Part shown: positions 27,935 to 39,619 of the stretch, piece by piece
How positions within the stretch are numbered: position 1 is the first letter of the stretch
Layout of the letters: every line of letters begins with the position of its first letter
Source: Prorocentrum cordatum
Lineage: Eukaryota; Sar; Dinophyceae; Prorocentrales; Prorocentraceae
DNA: 64,000 bases
NCBI GenBank assembly: GCA_963575745.1
Contig: CAUYUJ010014340.1
Location: 350,432 to 414,431, forward strand
Reading direction: 5' to 3'
Position numbers and translations under genes: made by a program
The notes under the pieces: model-generated
The model's database searches: none
The model's input: the letters and a program-made list of their open reading frames with translations, nothing else
Told to the model about the DNA's origin: nothing

Positions 27935-28410
27935 GAACGACTCACACCAGGACGAGGGGCCCGAACGACTCACACCACGAAGAGCCCGAACGACGCACAC
28001 CACGAGGAGCCCGAACGACTCACACACAAGGAGGGGCCCGAACGACTCACACCAGGACGAGGGGCCCGAACGACTCACACCACGAGGAACCCGAACGACT
28101 CACACACAAGGAGGAGCCCGAACGACGCACACCAGGACGAGGGGCCCGAACGACTCACACCACGAGGAGCCCGCACGACACACACAAGGAGGGGCCCGAA
28201 CGACTCACACCAGGACGAGGGGCCCGAACGACTCACACCACGAGGAACCCGAACGACTCACACACAAGGAGGGGCCCGAACGACTCATACCAGGACGAGG
28301 GGCTCGAACGACTCACACCACGAGGAGCCCGAACGACTCACACACAAGGAGGGGCCCGAACGACTCACACCAGGACGAGAAACCCCAAACGACTCAAACC
28401 ACGAGGAGCG
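27935..28410 (+). repeat. ~31-34-bp tandem array with CGAACGACTCACAC core
   Basis: About 14 units; variants end in CAGGACGAGGGGCC, CACGAGGAGCC or ACAAGGAGGGGCC and recur in a roughly fixed order, a three-unit higher-order pattern. All three plus frames are nearly open, but the peptide is repeat-derived. Confidence 0.9.
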
Positions 28411-29364
28411 CTTTCTCTCCCTCCTCCTCCGCCTCGTCCTTCTCCCGCTCCCCCCACAAGGAGGATGTACAAGGAGGCGGGAGGAAGGAGGGACAGGGGA
28501 GATATGCGGGGCCAAGCGGACACACGCCTGAAAAACACGACTGTCGGCCTGCTTCGCATGAGTTGCTGTTGTGAGATGGGCTGGTGGGGATACGCGAAGC
28601 GTAAAGAATTAGTTGTTGCTGCTTCTATGTCAGCAGCCTCTTCTTGGGTCAAAGACACACTTTCATCATTGTCGGCGCCTTTGGCTATGGACATAGATTC
28701 AAAAAGCAACTTCTGGACATCCTATTCGAAGAGACCCTGACCACGGAAGGACAACAATCTGGGCTACACCAAAAAAAGCCGCCGTCCTTCCGTGCGATTC
28801 GGAACGCATCTTTTGACTTGAAACGCATTCTCAATAACGAGCTGAACCACAAATACAAGATATACTACAACCAACAATGTTCCTTTTCTAATATCTGTGG
28901 GTGGCGTCTGTGCTCTTTCCGTGTGCGTTGACGAGTCGCATCTTGTACAGAAATGGAGCCAAGAGTTGGAAACTTAGGAAGAACTTCAAAAGCATCCCGA
29001 GGGCCACCGAGGGCGTGAGAAGCACAGGAGAAAGAGGCTCCAATGGTAAATGGGAAACACGGCTGGTCCCCAGAGTCGGCCCAGGAGATCTATTTGTACA
29101 TACTTCTACCGCCACTGTGGGTAAAGATACCACGACCGCCGCTACGAATTTGGGCAAAGATACCGTTGCACAGCGCAAAACGGTCGTTTCAACTCCCTTC
29201 CACACCATACTCTTCTACAGTCTCCTCCCGGCCATACTCATTTAGAAAGCGACGGAGGGCTTCATGAACCATCCTTATCTTCCAGCTTCTCTTGGGATAG
29301 ACCTCGGTCTGCCTGCTGGTAGAAGTGCCGCCGGCTGTGTGCGCCCTGTCGGGTTGAACGAACT
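28411..29364 (+). other. Lower-GC region, possible 5' part of the LINE
   Basis: Composition drops relative to flanks. A plus-strand frame at 28644-28931 contains FKKQLLDILFEE and LKRILNNELNHKYKIYYNQ, charged helical sequence that could be the end of a LINE ORF1, but with no diagnostic motif. No host gene recognised. Confidence 0.35.
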
Positions 29365-30231
29365 GGCACGTGTAACGTTGAAGGTCTACGTGGGGAAGAT
29401 GCTGTCAAGATAGACGAGCTCATCCAACACATGATTGAACGTAGCCTCGATGTTCTTTGCATGCACGAAACACACCTGCACGGAGCAAAATTCTACATAA
29501 AAGATGGCTTCAAGACGCTTCTTTCTGGCAGCTTAAATGTGGAGGTACGTACCAATGATAGAGTTGGCGTTCTGGTCAACCCGTACATCTTGGCAGCCCC
29601 GGTGGCTTTCAAAGTCTGCTCTCATAGGTTAGCCACGCTCTGGGTGCGAATCAAAGGTGGAGTTTTGACATTGGTTACAGCGCACGCGCCTCACAGTGGC
29701 CACGTCTACGAGTTACGACAATCATTCCACCACGAGCTGCAGAAGGTGATTCGGGCTACCACTGCACATTGCACAACACTAGAATTCGGTGATTTGAATG
29801 CGAAGTTATTGCGGCAAGGCGCTGGGAATGATAATACTTTGGGGCCTTATGTCTTTGACACCACTCCTGGGGAGTTCGATTGCGAGCCCGGCGCACAGCA
29901 GTATCGAAATTAGATGGCACGGGCGTCAAATCGACGATTGCTTCTGGAAACTTGCGCCGCGTACGATGTGGTAATTGCGAACACTTTCCATGACCATCCC
30001 GATTCAGTGAAAATCATGTGCTGGAACGCGGGCATCAACCCAATGGACGATAATATCTCGACCTCAACCTTCTCTCAAATTGATCATGCGCTGTGTCATC
30101 AAGCCATGCTCGACACGATATCTGACTGTTGGGGTAGCCGCGCAGACGACTTCAACAGCCGACTCTTTCTTCTTAGCGCCAAGCTGAATATCGAGTTCGA
30201 GACGTACAACGAGAGCAACAACAAGCAGTAA
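29365..30231 (+). pseudogene. LINE AP-endonuclease-like domain
   Basis: Starts GTCNVEGLR at 29365 (Asn of the first motif), then DVLCMHETHL (Glu), VGVLVNPYI, LVTAHAPHSG, EFGDLNAK (GDxN, Asp-x-Asn) and, after a single in-frame TAG at 29911-29913, SNRRLLLETC, VVIANTFH and FSQIDHAL. These match the EEP endonuclease of LINEs across its length. Apart from the one stop, the frame is intact; the terminal SxH motif region (SRADDFNSRLFLL) has lost its His. Confidence 0.8.
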
Positions 30232-30759
30232 ACAAAACAGCTTTGAAGGATTCGGAAACACAGCGAAGACTCTCAGAGGAATTCGTCAACGCAAACGTGC
30301 CTCAAAGGCAGACAGGGAGAACGAGGCAGAATCTACAGCATGCTTTCTCGCAGGCTGTTGCAATATTGCCTGCCCTGGCGATCCGAGCGCGACGCCCTTG
30401 GATTCGTCAGGATAATTCGGGCTCACTGCAGAACGGAATGCTTGCCGCCGAGCTGGGGATTACGAGAACGAGCAGAAGCTGAATTAGCAAATCCGCAAGA
30501 TCACCAAAGCAAATAAAGAAGCTCGGCTTGATCAGCTCCCCGCGGCAGGGAATTGGGACACTGTCCGATATTTGCGCCAACCCAAAAAAAAGCAGCATGC
30601 AACAGTACAGCGACCTGACGGCACCGTGGCAGACACATCTGAAAGAGCAAACGTAATGGCAGATTATTTCGAAAGCGTGCAGTGGGAATACAAATTCCCA
30701 GAGACACAATCGAGTCATCATGCGCACTTGGGAACACACTTCCTGTCAACACCTACGTT

Positions 30760-31560
30760 TTCACGATGGAAGAGATTCAAGCTGTACTACTTCCAGTGGG
30801 CTACAAAGTGCTGGCAGCCCTACTGCACAGAAGGCTTTTATAAGGTGGAGCGGAACGTCGACTACGGAACTCTCAGTACGGATTCAGACCAAGAAGGGGC
30901 ACTCAAGATGAGATCATGCTGGTCAGGCGCATCATCAACGCAGCATACCAAGACAAACATGAAGGTATACTTCTTGTAATGTTGGACTGGGCCAAAGCAT
31001 TCGACAGGATCCAGCCAGACTGCATGTGCGACGCGTTGGGTCGTTTTGGTCTCTCAGAAGACATGATGGCAATGATTCGATCAATGTATCATGCCCGGTA
31101 TTTCACTACAGTGGATCACACAGGCGCTTCTACTGAGAGACAACACCGTGCGGGCATAGCGCAATGGTGCACATTATCAAAGCACTGATTCATCAAAGTT
31201 GAGCTGTAAGAAGATCCGGCATTTTTGGTGGCGCGAGGTATATTGCACGCGGACGACACATTTCTTCTTTCCCAGAACATGCAATTGTTGGACAATCTGC
31301 TTTTGGCGAATATTTCAAAAAACGACGCTACATATGCAAATAAACTGGACTACATTCCTCTGTTACAGACGAACAGAAGTAAAGACGTTACAGATGCGAA
31401 AGCCCATTATTTCAAACGGATTGGAACTCAACTGGGACAAGAAGTTACATATGCAAATATCAACCGACAAAATAAGATCGCGGCCAGGCGGTGGCGCGTA
31501 ACAAAATCCGTCTGCGAAGCTGTGTGTGTGTCTCGGAGGGCTGATTGCATGCGGCGGGAA
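30760..31560 (+). pseudogene. LINE reverse transcriptase, broken
   Basis: MEEIQAVLLP and YKVLAALLHRRLL are followed by a TAA, then RLRNSQYGFRPRRGTQDEI in the same frame (about 30855-30915), VMLDWAKAFDRI (30979-31014, catalytic Asp), RAGIAQWCTLSKH where GxxQGCPLSP is expected, and after a frame change GILHADDTFLL near 31237-31269 (YADD changed to HADD). The segment between IQAVLLP and YKVLAAL is shorter than usual, implying a deletion. Confidence 0.75.
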
Positions 31561-31626
31561 AGTAGCCACTGAATTGACGCGGAGACTAGGTGAATTCCCA
31601 AACATGTTCAAGCAATTGGACAAACT

Positions 31627-32031
31627 TTGGAGCCATGTCTCGATAGGGAAGCGCCGGAAACAAACCATCTACTCAAGCTGCGTGGTGAGCTAATTTCTGT
31701 ACTCGTTGGATTCAGTTTGGTTGTAAAAGCGCACAAAACACGCCTTGATGCTTTTCACTGCAGGTGTCTACGGCGCATTCTCGGCGTACCTCCTTCATTC
31801 ACTTCGAGAGTTAGCAGCGCAGACAGTTTGAAGAGAGCTGGCGCGAAACCTCTTTCGGAAGCTCTCCTGGACATGCAAGAGCAGGCGTACCTCAAGATTT
31901 CCACAAGTAGACATAGTTCCTCGGTCCGACATTCTGCATGCGAAAAGGATGGGCTACTAAATCAGAGGGCGCTTCATCAACGTCGTGGTAGGCCTAGACA
32001 GCAATGGGTCTCTTCAATGTGTACGGTCTGA
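31627..32031 (+). pseudogene. LINE C-terminal region
   Basis: KTRLDAFHCRCLRRILGVPPSF and SRVSSADSLKRAG, ending with QRRGRPRQQWVSSM. This is the conserved tail that follows the RT thumb in many LINEs (xLDxFxxRCLRxIL). The frame is open with a TGA at 32029-32031. Confidence 0.75.
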
Positions 32032-33199
32032 GGCAGTCTCGCCGTGCCCTTTCCCCCTCGACCTCCTAGCTCCTTTTAGCAACGCTTACTGTACATTTGT
32101 AGATCATGTCTTTCCACCTGGCTGCCAACGTTGCAGCCAGTGTTTGCCAACGCGTCTTTCTGGATGCACGGCCGACCGAGCGAGGAGGAAGGTACACATG
32201 AGGAGTGAGTATGGAATAGGGCTGGATGAGGAGGAAGGCGGAGGCAAGATGGACATGAAGGTGGAGGGCGCATGAAAGAGAGAGGATGCGAAGTGAGAGG
32301 GAAACGGGTGTTGAGGGGTAGGAGGTACAAGGATGAGAGAAGGGGGGGAAGGGAGGAGGAGGAGGAGGAGGAGAGTGAGTGGGAGTCTGTGTATACCTTC
32401 TGGAATGGAGGTATTTTCGATTCGAGGCGTCCAAGAAGCATCTTGCAGTCTGTACGGGGACCGCCCAGGGGACTCGTGAGAGCCAGTTGGGCGTCCATTG
32501 GGGGCCTCTTGGAGGCTTCTGGGAGGCTTCTTGTGGCATCGTTTTGCCGCGCAGGGCCCTCGAGGGAGTTCTCTTAGAGCCATCTTGGGGCGGCTTCGGG
32601 GCCTCTTGGGCCGTCTTGACTGGGTAGTCCAAGCCAATCTGGCACCAATCTGGCGGGTCCAATCTGGCAGTCTGGCGAAGGAGTCGATCTGATCTAATCT
32701 GGCGAAAGCCAATCTGGCGCCAATCTGGCAATCTGGTAAAGTTGAAACCATTTCGGGCCGTCCTGGAGCAGTCTGGAAGCCATCTGGGAGGCCCGGAACT
32801 TCTGCCGTGGGCCCACGGGGCTTCGGGGAAGGCTCCAGGCAGGCTCCGGGACCCCGGGACACACCCCAGGGAGGCTCCAGGATGGGAGGGGACACTTAAG
32901 GTACTCCAGATTTCGAAAATAAAGGGAGGGGGGTCTCATTTCGGGGGGGGTCTCTTCAAGGCTATCTTGGAGGGCCTGGGGGGTCTGGGGACGATGTTTT
33001 GGAGGGTTCTCCCACGGGGGAGGTCTGAAATGGCTTGTCTTGGAGGGTCCAGACCCCCTCGCTTTTATTACGAAATCTGGAGTACCATGGGTGCCCCTGG
33101 TGACCTTCCTCCAGGGCTGGGTGTCGGGCATATGAGAGATATCCACCGATTCGGAAACGTGCACCCAAGGATCTCGATGAGCATTGAATACAGAAAGTC
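32032..33199. other. No gene seen; short repeats
   Basis: Contains a GGA run (32345-32375), a cluster of CCAATCTGGC repeats at 32625-32730 and GAGGCCC-style spacer. No conserved peptide. Confidence 0.5.
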
Positions 33200-33400
33200 C
33201 CACCAGTCCTTTAGGGCGGCAGTGCTTTAGAGAGTTTCTTTTTCCACCCCCCCTTTTTCCCCTTCGGGAAAGGGTTTACCTCACCCCCCGACCCCCTCCC
33301 CTTCAGTCTGGACAGAGCGTTTCGCGAGGGGGTGGAGCGTCCAAAATGGCCTCGGTGAGGAAGCCAAAATCGTCGGATTTACAAAGGTTGGGGGGGGACC
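33200..33400 (+). repeat. Dispersed module A, partial diverged copy
   Basis: CCCACCAGTCCTTTAGGGCG, CCCCTTCGGGAAAGGGTTTACC and GGACAGAGCG align with 27290-27430 and 60455-60590. Confidence 0.75.
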
Positions 33401-33429
33401 CTGATGTGGGAGCTCCCCTCCTTTGATCG

Positions 33430-34080
33430 ACCCCTCCTCCAATATGGCTCCAAGATGGCCCTCTAGGCTCCCACGGGTGCCCTAAGACGGCCCCAAGAGG
33501 TGCTCAGGAGGCCCCAAGAGCTCCCAAAGATGGTGCCTGGGAGGCCCCAAAAGGCCCCGAAAAAGCCCCCAGGATGCCCCCAAGAGGCCCCTTTATAGAG
33601 ACCCCCAAGAGGACCCCCAGAGGCACCCAAGACGCCCCAAGAGGCCTCGGCGAGTTGGCCGAAATTATTGGGTGGACCAAGGAGCCCCCCTCCTTCGATC
33701 GATCTCCTCCAAGATGGCCCCAAGGTGGCCCCCGAGGCTCCCAAGAGAGCCCTAAGAGGTGCCCAGGAGGCCACAAGAGGCCCCCAAAGGCCCCCCAAGA
33801 TGGTGCCCAGGAGGACCCCCAAAAGATCCCCAAGAGGCCCCCCACAGGCACCCAACAAGACGCCCCAAGAAGCCTCGGCGAGATGGCCAAAATCATGGCC
33901 CCAAGATGGCACCCGAGGCTCCCAAGAGGGCCCCAAGAGGTGCCCACAAGGCCCCAAGAGGCCCCCACGAGGCCCCAAAATAGCCCCACGAGGCTCCCAA
34001 ATGACCCCCACGAGGCTCCAAGAGGCCCCCCAGAGGCACCCAGGACGACCCAAGAGCCCGGGACTGCCAAGAGACCCTCA
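33430..34080 (+). repeat. ~230-240-bp tandem units built from GAGGCCCCAAG motifs
   Basis: Three units, each with CTCC(A)AAGATGGCCCC...GAGGTGCCCA...ACGCCCCAAGAGGCCTCGGCGAG. Diverged, no coding support on either strand. Confidence 0.75.
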
Positions 34081-34199
34081 AGACGCCCTAAGAGGACTCA
34101 CTCCAAGAAGCTCTCGAAAGAAGTCAGACGAGATTCCGAGGGGCATCCAAGAGGCCTCTGGCCTTTTTCTGTTTACTCTCCTCCTCCTCCTCCTCCTCA

Positions 34200-34397
34200 T
34201 CCTCCTCCTCTTTGTCTTATTATTCGTATTATTTGTCGTATTAGTATTCCTTGGATTATCAATATTACGATTCGTGTTTTGATCAGTATTAGTACTACTA
34301 TTAGTATTGTTTCTTCTCAGTGCTATCACTGATACAATCATTCGTAATATTGGTATGCTTCGATTTCGCATTATTTGTTATAGAAGAGGTACTAGTG

Positions 34398-34461
<64 letters not shown>

Positions 34462-34463
34462 AA

Positions 34464-34509
<46 letters not shown>

Positions 34510-34511
34510 CC

Positions 34512-34553
<42 letters not shown>

Positions 34554-35205
34554 CTAGTAGTAGTAGTAGTAGCAGTGGTAGCAGTAGTAGCAGTAGTAGT
34601 AGTAGTAGTACTGTTGTTATTCTGCTTGGTATGATTAGTAGTATTACTATGCTTAGTAATATTAGTATGCTTACTCGCGTTGCTAGTATTGGTACTACTA
34701 CGATTCGTAATAATAGTAGTCCTCTTGGTAGTATTCTTAACATGAATACTTGTATGATTCGTGTTGCTGTTTCTTCGTATGTGTCGAACCAGTCGTCTTC
34801 TTTGTATTACTGTTTCGAACACTGATCGCCTTCGTATTGTTATTCGTTGTCCTAATACTCTTCGTCGCATATTTAGTGTTAGTGTTAGTAGTGTGCTTAG
34901 CGCTAAAGTATTACAAAAATCGTATTCGTGTTGTTCATGTTATTATTAATGGTCGGTATAGGTTCCCGTCTATTACTATTATGAATGTTCGTGTTACGCA
35001 TGTTCATAGCAATAGGAATGTTAGTGGTCGTCTTATTATTATTATTGTTAATACCAGTGGTATTAGTCGGCTGTGTTATTCGTCTTCGTCCTCGTTGCAG
35101 TATGAGCATTCGCATTCATAGTAATAGTCGCAATACGATTAATAATTTCACTATTCTGACTCGTAGTAATATTAATTTTAGTACAATGAGTGTTATTACT
35201 ATTCC
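34200..35205 (+). repeat. Low-GC cryptically repetitive block, including an AGT microsatellite
   Basis: (AGT)n with AGC interruptions at 34388-34612, flanked by about 800 bases made of TAGTATT, TATTCGT and TACTATT-like words. Ser- and Asn/Thr-rich peptides are read in several frames on both strands, so none is credible. Confidence 0.85.
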
Positions 35206-35350
35206 TCCTCATCACCATCATCATCGTATTCCTCCTTATCATCCTCCTCCGCCCTCCTCCTCCTCATTGTCATCCTCCTCATCCTCCTTCTCCTCCCCCT
35301 CCTCCTCCTCCTCCTCCTCCGCCTCCTCGTCCATTTCCTCCTCCTCCTCA

Positions 35351-35385
<35 letters not shown>

Positions 35386-35450
35386 CTCATCTGCCTCCTC
35401 CTCCTCCTCCTCCCCCTCCTCCTCCTCCGTTTCCTCCTCCATCCTCCCCA
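35206..35450 (+). repeat. CTC-rich microsatellite, imperfect
   Basis: CTC with CTT, CAT and CGC interruptions. Confidence 0.95.
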
Positions 35451-36240
35451 TCTTGGGGCATGACATCTTACCCATCCGATCCCTTCGTTCCAAAGTGTTA
35501 TCCTCCACATCCGTGATCAAGCCAGTTCGTATATGGGCTTCGTTTCTGGACTGGCAGGTGGGGTTACTTTTTAGTCAACGGCCGCAGGCGAGCGCGCCAG
35601 CGGCGAGTCCAGTCAAAGCGGGGCACTCAGCGACAAATTCACCTAAAGCAACGGAGCGCAACCTCACCTGAAGCGGCCAGGCGGAGCCTCACGCAGCAGC
35701 TCAGCGGCGGACCGGCGAGTGGAGGGGGCTGGCTGAAACCGAGTCGAACTGCCAGCGTGCAAGTATGCAAGGAATCGGAAGCGTCAGGTAGCCGGGAAGA
35801 ACGGCGACCAGGGACAGCAGCTGAGTATTCAATGCAAGGGCGCAAGACCCCGGACAACTGCGAGAGTACCAGGGTGGCCGCAGCCAAGAGGACCGACAGT
35901 CGGAAGTCGAATTGGTGCCCAGTGTGGGCGGGAGCGTAGGCAGGCTGCGAGGAACCAGGGTGGCCGAAGCCGCTAAGCCCGACGGCAGCAGAACGCACGA
36001 GTACGAGAAGCAGCCAAGCTGCCGCGCGGCCAAAATGGCGCGGGTCGCCACGAACAAGTGCATGAAGTGGCGCCAGCAAAGGCGCACACCACACACAGGT
36101 GGGGTTACGCGAGGCGTTTAGAATTTCCCGCGCTCAGGGAGCGAGGAATTACCCGAGACATACTCAACGTCTTCTCCACGCGAGGCGAATATTTGTATGA
36201 GCGCTCCGTGCAAAAGAACGCATCGTCAGATATATACGAT
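35451..36240. other. No supported gene
   Basis: GC-rich mixed sequence; open stretches on both strands lack any recognisable domain. Confidence 0.4.
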
Positions 36241-37905
36241 CGAAGCTGCCCTCATCTCAGCCGTGCCTTCCAAGAGCCCACGAAAGTGGCGACAATTGCA
36301 CAGCTCGCAGCCTCACAGGGAGCTGCGAGATCTCGTCTGCATCCACGTGGCCCCCGACTCCGCTGGACCTCCCAGGAGCCAACAAAAGTCGCGACAGCTG
36401 CGCAGTTCGCAGCCTCCCAGGGGCAGCGAGATTCCAAAAGGGTCAGCGTGGCCCCCGCTGGACCTCTCAGGAGCCTACGAAAGTGGCGACACCTGCGCAT
36501 TTCGCAACCACCCAGGGAGTTGCGAGGTTTCAAATGGGTACGCGTGGCCCCTGACTCCACCGTGCCTCCCAGGAGCCCACGAACGAAACGGCAGGTGCAA
36601 AGTTCGAAGTCCCCCAGGGAGCCGCGAGGTCCCAGCTGGGTTCGAGTGGCCCCTACTCCGCCGTGTCTCCCAGGAGCCCACACAAGCGAAAGCAGCGACG
36701 GTTGCGAAGTCCGCGGCCACCCAGGGAGCTGCGAGGTCGCGGCTGGATCCGCATACTCCCCTACGCCGTGCCTCCCAGGAGCACACGAAAGTGGCGACGG
36801 CTGCGCAATTCGCAGAGCTGCGAGGCCTCGGCTAAAGCCGCGTACTCCCCTGCTCCGCCGTGCCTCCCAGGAGCCCACGAGAGTGGCGACAGCTGCGCAC
36901 TTCGCAGAGCTGCGAGGCCTCGGCTGGATCCGCGCACTCCCCTGCTCCGCCGTGCCTCCCAGGAGCCCACGAAAGTGGCGACAACTGCGCAATTCGCAGA
37001 CACCAAGGGAGCTGCGAGGCCTCGGCCTACTCTGCCGCGCCTCCCAGAAGCCCACGAAAGACAGTTGCGCGGCTCGCAGACACAAAAGGAGCTCCAAGGT
37101 CCCAGCTGGATTCGCGTACTCCCCTACTCTGCCGCGCCTCCCAGGAGCCCACGAAAGTGGCGACAGCTGAGCAGTCCGCAAACACCAAGGGAGCTGCGAG
37201 GCCTCGGCTGGATCCGCGTACTCCGCTACTCCGCCGTGCCTCCCAGGAGCCCACGAAAGACAGTTGCGCGGTTCGCGGACACAAAAGGAGCTCCGAGGTC
37301 CCAGCTGGATTCGCGTACTCCCGTACTCTGCCGCGCCTCCCAGGAGCCCACGAAAGTGGCGACAGCTGCGCAATTCGCAGACACCAAGGGAGCTGCGAGG
37401 CCTCGGCTGGATCCGCGTACTCCGCTACTCCGCCGTGCCTCCCAGGAGCCCACGAAAGACAGTTGCGCGGTTCGCGGACACAAAAGGAGCTCCGAGGTCC
37501 CAGCTGGATTCGCGTACTCCCGTACTCTGCCGCGCCTCCCAGGAGCCCACGAAAGTGGCGACAGCTGCGCAATTCGCAGACACCAAGGGAGCTGCGAGGC
37601 CTCGGCTGGATCCGCGTACTCCGCTACTCCGCCGTGCCTCCCAGGAGCCCACGAAAGACAGTTGCGCGGTTCGCGGACACAAAAGGAGCTCCGAGGTCCC
37701 AGCTGGATTCGCGTACTCCCGTACTCTGCCGCGCCTCCCAGGAGCCCACGAAAGTGGCGACAGCTGAGCAGTCCGCAGCCACCCAGGGAGCAGCGAGGTC
37801 TCGGCTAAAGCCGCGTACTCCGCTACTCCGCCGTGGCTCCCAGGAGCCCACGAAGGTGGCGACAGCTGCGCAGTTCGCAGCCACACAGGGAACAGCGCGG
37901 CGCAG
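36240..37905. repeat. Satellite with 199-bp higher-order unit (102 + 97 bp)
   Basis: CCTCCCAGGAGCCCACGAAAG recurs throughout; from 37137 to 37637 its spacing alternates 102 and 97 bp, giving an exact 199-bp dimer at 37137/37336/37535 and 37239/37438/37637. Left of about 37000 the monomers are more diverged and not dimeric. Neither 102+97 nor 199 keeps a reading frame, so long open frames here are not protein genes. Confidence 0.9.
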
Positions 37906-38175
37906 GAGGAGCAAGGGAGGAGAGAGTCGGGAGAAGGTGGGGACCACAATGCTCTATTCAAAGCGAGAATCCAACATGGGAGGGTTGGTAAATTATCCCA
38001 GTGCGACCCTACCTAGGAGTTGGAGCCTCTAGGAAAGCAACATTAGTAGGAGCGGCCGGGTTTCATGTCTCCCGGCCGGTGCTATGTGCGAAACCTTCGT
38101 GAATCCTAAGGGCTCAAGCTGCCCCACTAAGGGCTCAAGATGGCCCACAGACGGACAGCATGCATGGAACCTACG
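37906..38175. other. No supported gene
   Basis: Short spacer between satellite and microsatellites; includes two GGGCTCAAG(C/A)TG(C/G)CCCAC-like duplicates at 38108-38145. Confidence 0.4.
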
Positions 38176-38230
38176 TGCGCACACACACACACACACACAC
38201 ACACACGTGTGTATATATATATATATAGCA
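38176..38230 (+). repeat. CA then TA dinucleotide runs
   Basis: About 14 CA units followed by (TA)n. Confidence 0.95.
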
Positions 38231-38254
38231 GCAGCAGCAATGGTGGATGTTGTG

Positions 38255-38510
38255 CTGCGCTATGCTATGCTATGCTCTGCTCTGCTCTGCTATGTGATGC
38301 TATGCTATGCTATGCTATGCTATGCTATGCTATGCTATGCTATGCTATGCTATGCTATGCTATGCTATGCTATGCTATGCTATGCTATGCTATGCTGCGC
38401 AATGCTATGCTGGGCTAGGCTAGGCTAGGCTATGCTATGATATGCTATGCTGCGCTATGCTATGCTGCGCTATGTTATGCTATGCTATGCTATGCTGTGC
38501 TATGCTTTTG
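38255..38510 (+). repeat. CTATG pentanucleotide array
   Basis: Over 40 units of GCTAT(GCTAT) with GCTGC and GCTAG variants, then TTTTGCTTT-type decay to about 38560. Confidence 0.97.
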
Positions 38511-38560
38511 TTTTGCCTTCGCTTTTGCCTTCACTTGTGCCTTTGCTTTTGCTTTTGCTT

Positions 38561-39105
38561 GGCACCCAGGGAGCGCAACTGGGGGAACCGCGCGTTTGCT
38601 TTTACCTTTGCTGTTGCTTTTGCTTGACGCCCAGGGGACTGGGGGAACCGCCCGGGGCGGTTTGCACTGTCCGGCCCCTTTAAGCCAAGCGAGTAAGAAC
38701 CCTTCTAGGCAGAGCCTAGGTAGGGAAAAAATTGATTCAACGCTCCGTGAGATCATTGTGGGCACGTGTCCAAGCCAATGGAGAGTTACGGATAAATCCC
38801 GAGCGTGCACTGATTTGTTCAATATGCTGGATATCTGGGTGGACGGGCGGGCGGAACAGAAAGCCGCTGGCACCGTCGCACTTCCGGGCCCAGCGAAAGG
38901 CGCGCCCGAATTCCCCACGGCCATGTGCTGCCCGTCCGCAGACATGGTCACCTCGGGCGCGGCCAAAATTACCCCTCTTCCGCGAAGGCTCTCTCATGCA
39001 GAGACCCCTTCGCCCATCCAAGGCGCGGGCATGTGGCAGGAGGGATCGAGGGGCGAACCCAGACGTCCAAGTGAAGAATTGTAAGTGTCGGCGGCAAACC
39101 CGGGG
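38561..39105. other. No supported gene
   Basis: Two GGGGGAACCGC duplicates (38581, 38641) then mixed sequence. No recognised domain on either strand. Confidence 0.4.
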
Positions 39106-39107
39106 GG

Positions 39108-39275
39108 GAGGTGAGAAGGGGCGCGCCTTCTCAGAAGGCTCGGAAGCCCCCCTGCGTTTTGAGAAGTGTTCCAGGCCTTGCCCGAAGGCATAGAAAACCT
39201 CTCAGAAGGCCGAAGGGCTTCTGAGAAGCGCCGCCGCCTGCTGAGACGGCATCCTCCTTCTCACTTCACCCCCTC
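39108..39275 (+). repeat. TTCTCAGAAGG foldback family, copy 2
   Basis: Inverted terminal blocks GAGGTGAGAAGG and CCTTCTCACTTC bound an interior with CCTTCTCAGAAGG, TTTTGAGAAGTG, CTCTCAGAAGG and CTTCTGAGAAG. No ORF. Confidence 0.75.
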
Positions 39276-39619
39276 GCTCGTCACCGCCCAAGGACACAAG
39301 AACACCCGTCAAGAATATGAGACCCTCCGCCAACCAACACACCCCAAATTATAAAATCGCTCGAGGGTGCCCCCCTCCCAGGATGCACAAGAACATCCAT
39401 CAAGCATGAAGAACCTTTAGGGCACTCTCCCCGAACCGACCCCGATCGTATACCTCGGTCCGACCGCATTCCATATGGCACCATCCCCCCACCCCCACCG
39501 CCCCTCAACGCGCCCAGGATCTCGAGCTCCAGAACTGCCGTCCCCCTCCCCCCCCCGATCCCGCCCCAGCGGCAGGCGCCCATCCCCCCCCCTCGAACCC
39601 AAGGAGGGGGGGCGATTAT

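Larger units (their letters stand above)
29365..32031 (+). mobile_element. Decayed LINE-type non-LTR retrotransposon
   Basis: Plus-strand pieces in order: endonuclease (29365-30231), linker, reverse transcriptase (about 30760-31560), and C-terminal region (31627-32031). Composition is more AT-rich than its surroundings. One in-frame stop in the endonuclease, several frameshifts, and a shortened RT show it is dead. No poly(A) tail or target-site duplication was identified. Confidence 0.8.

Noticed and set aside
34301-34870. Ser-, Val-, Leu- and Thr-rich ORFs over the AGT repeat
   Set aside because: All frames on both strands are open because the repeat lacks stops in most frames.
36252-38032. 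Overlapping ORFs of 370-390 codons on both strands
   Set aside because: The 102/97-bp and 199-bp periods do not preserve a frame, and the peptides only reflect the satellite.
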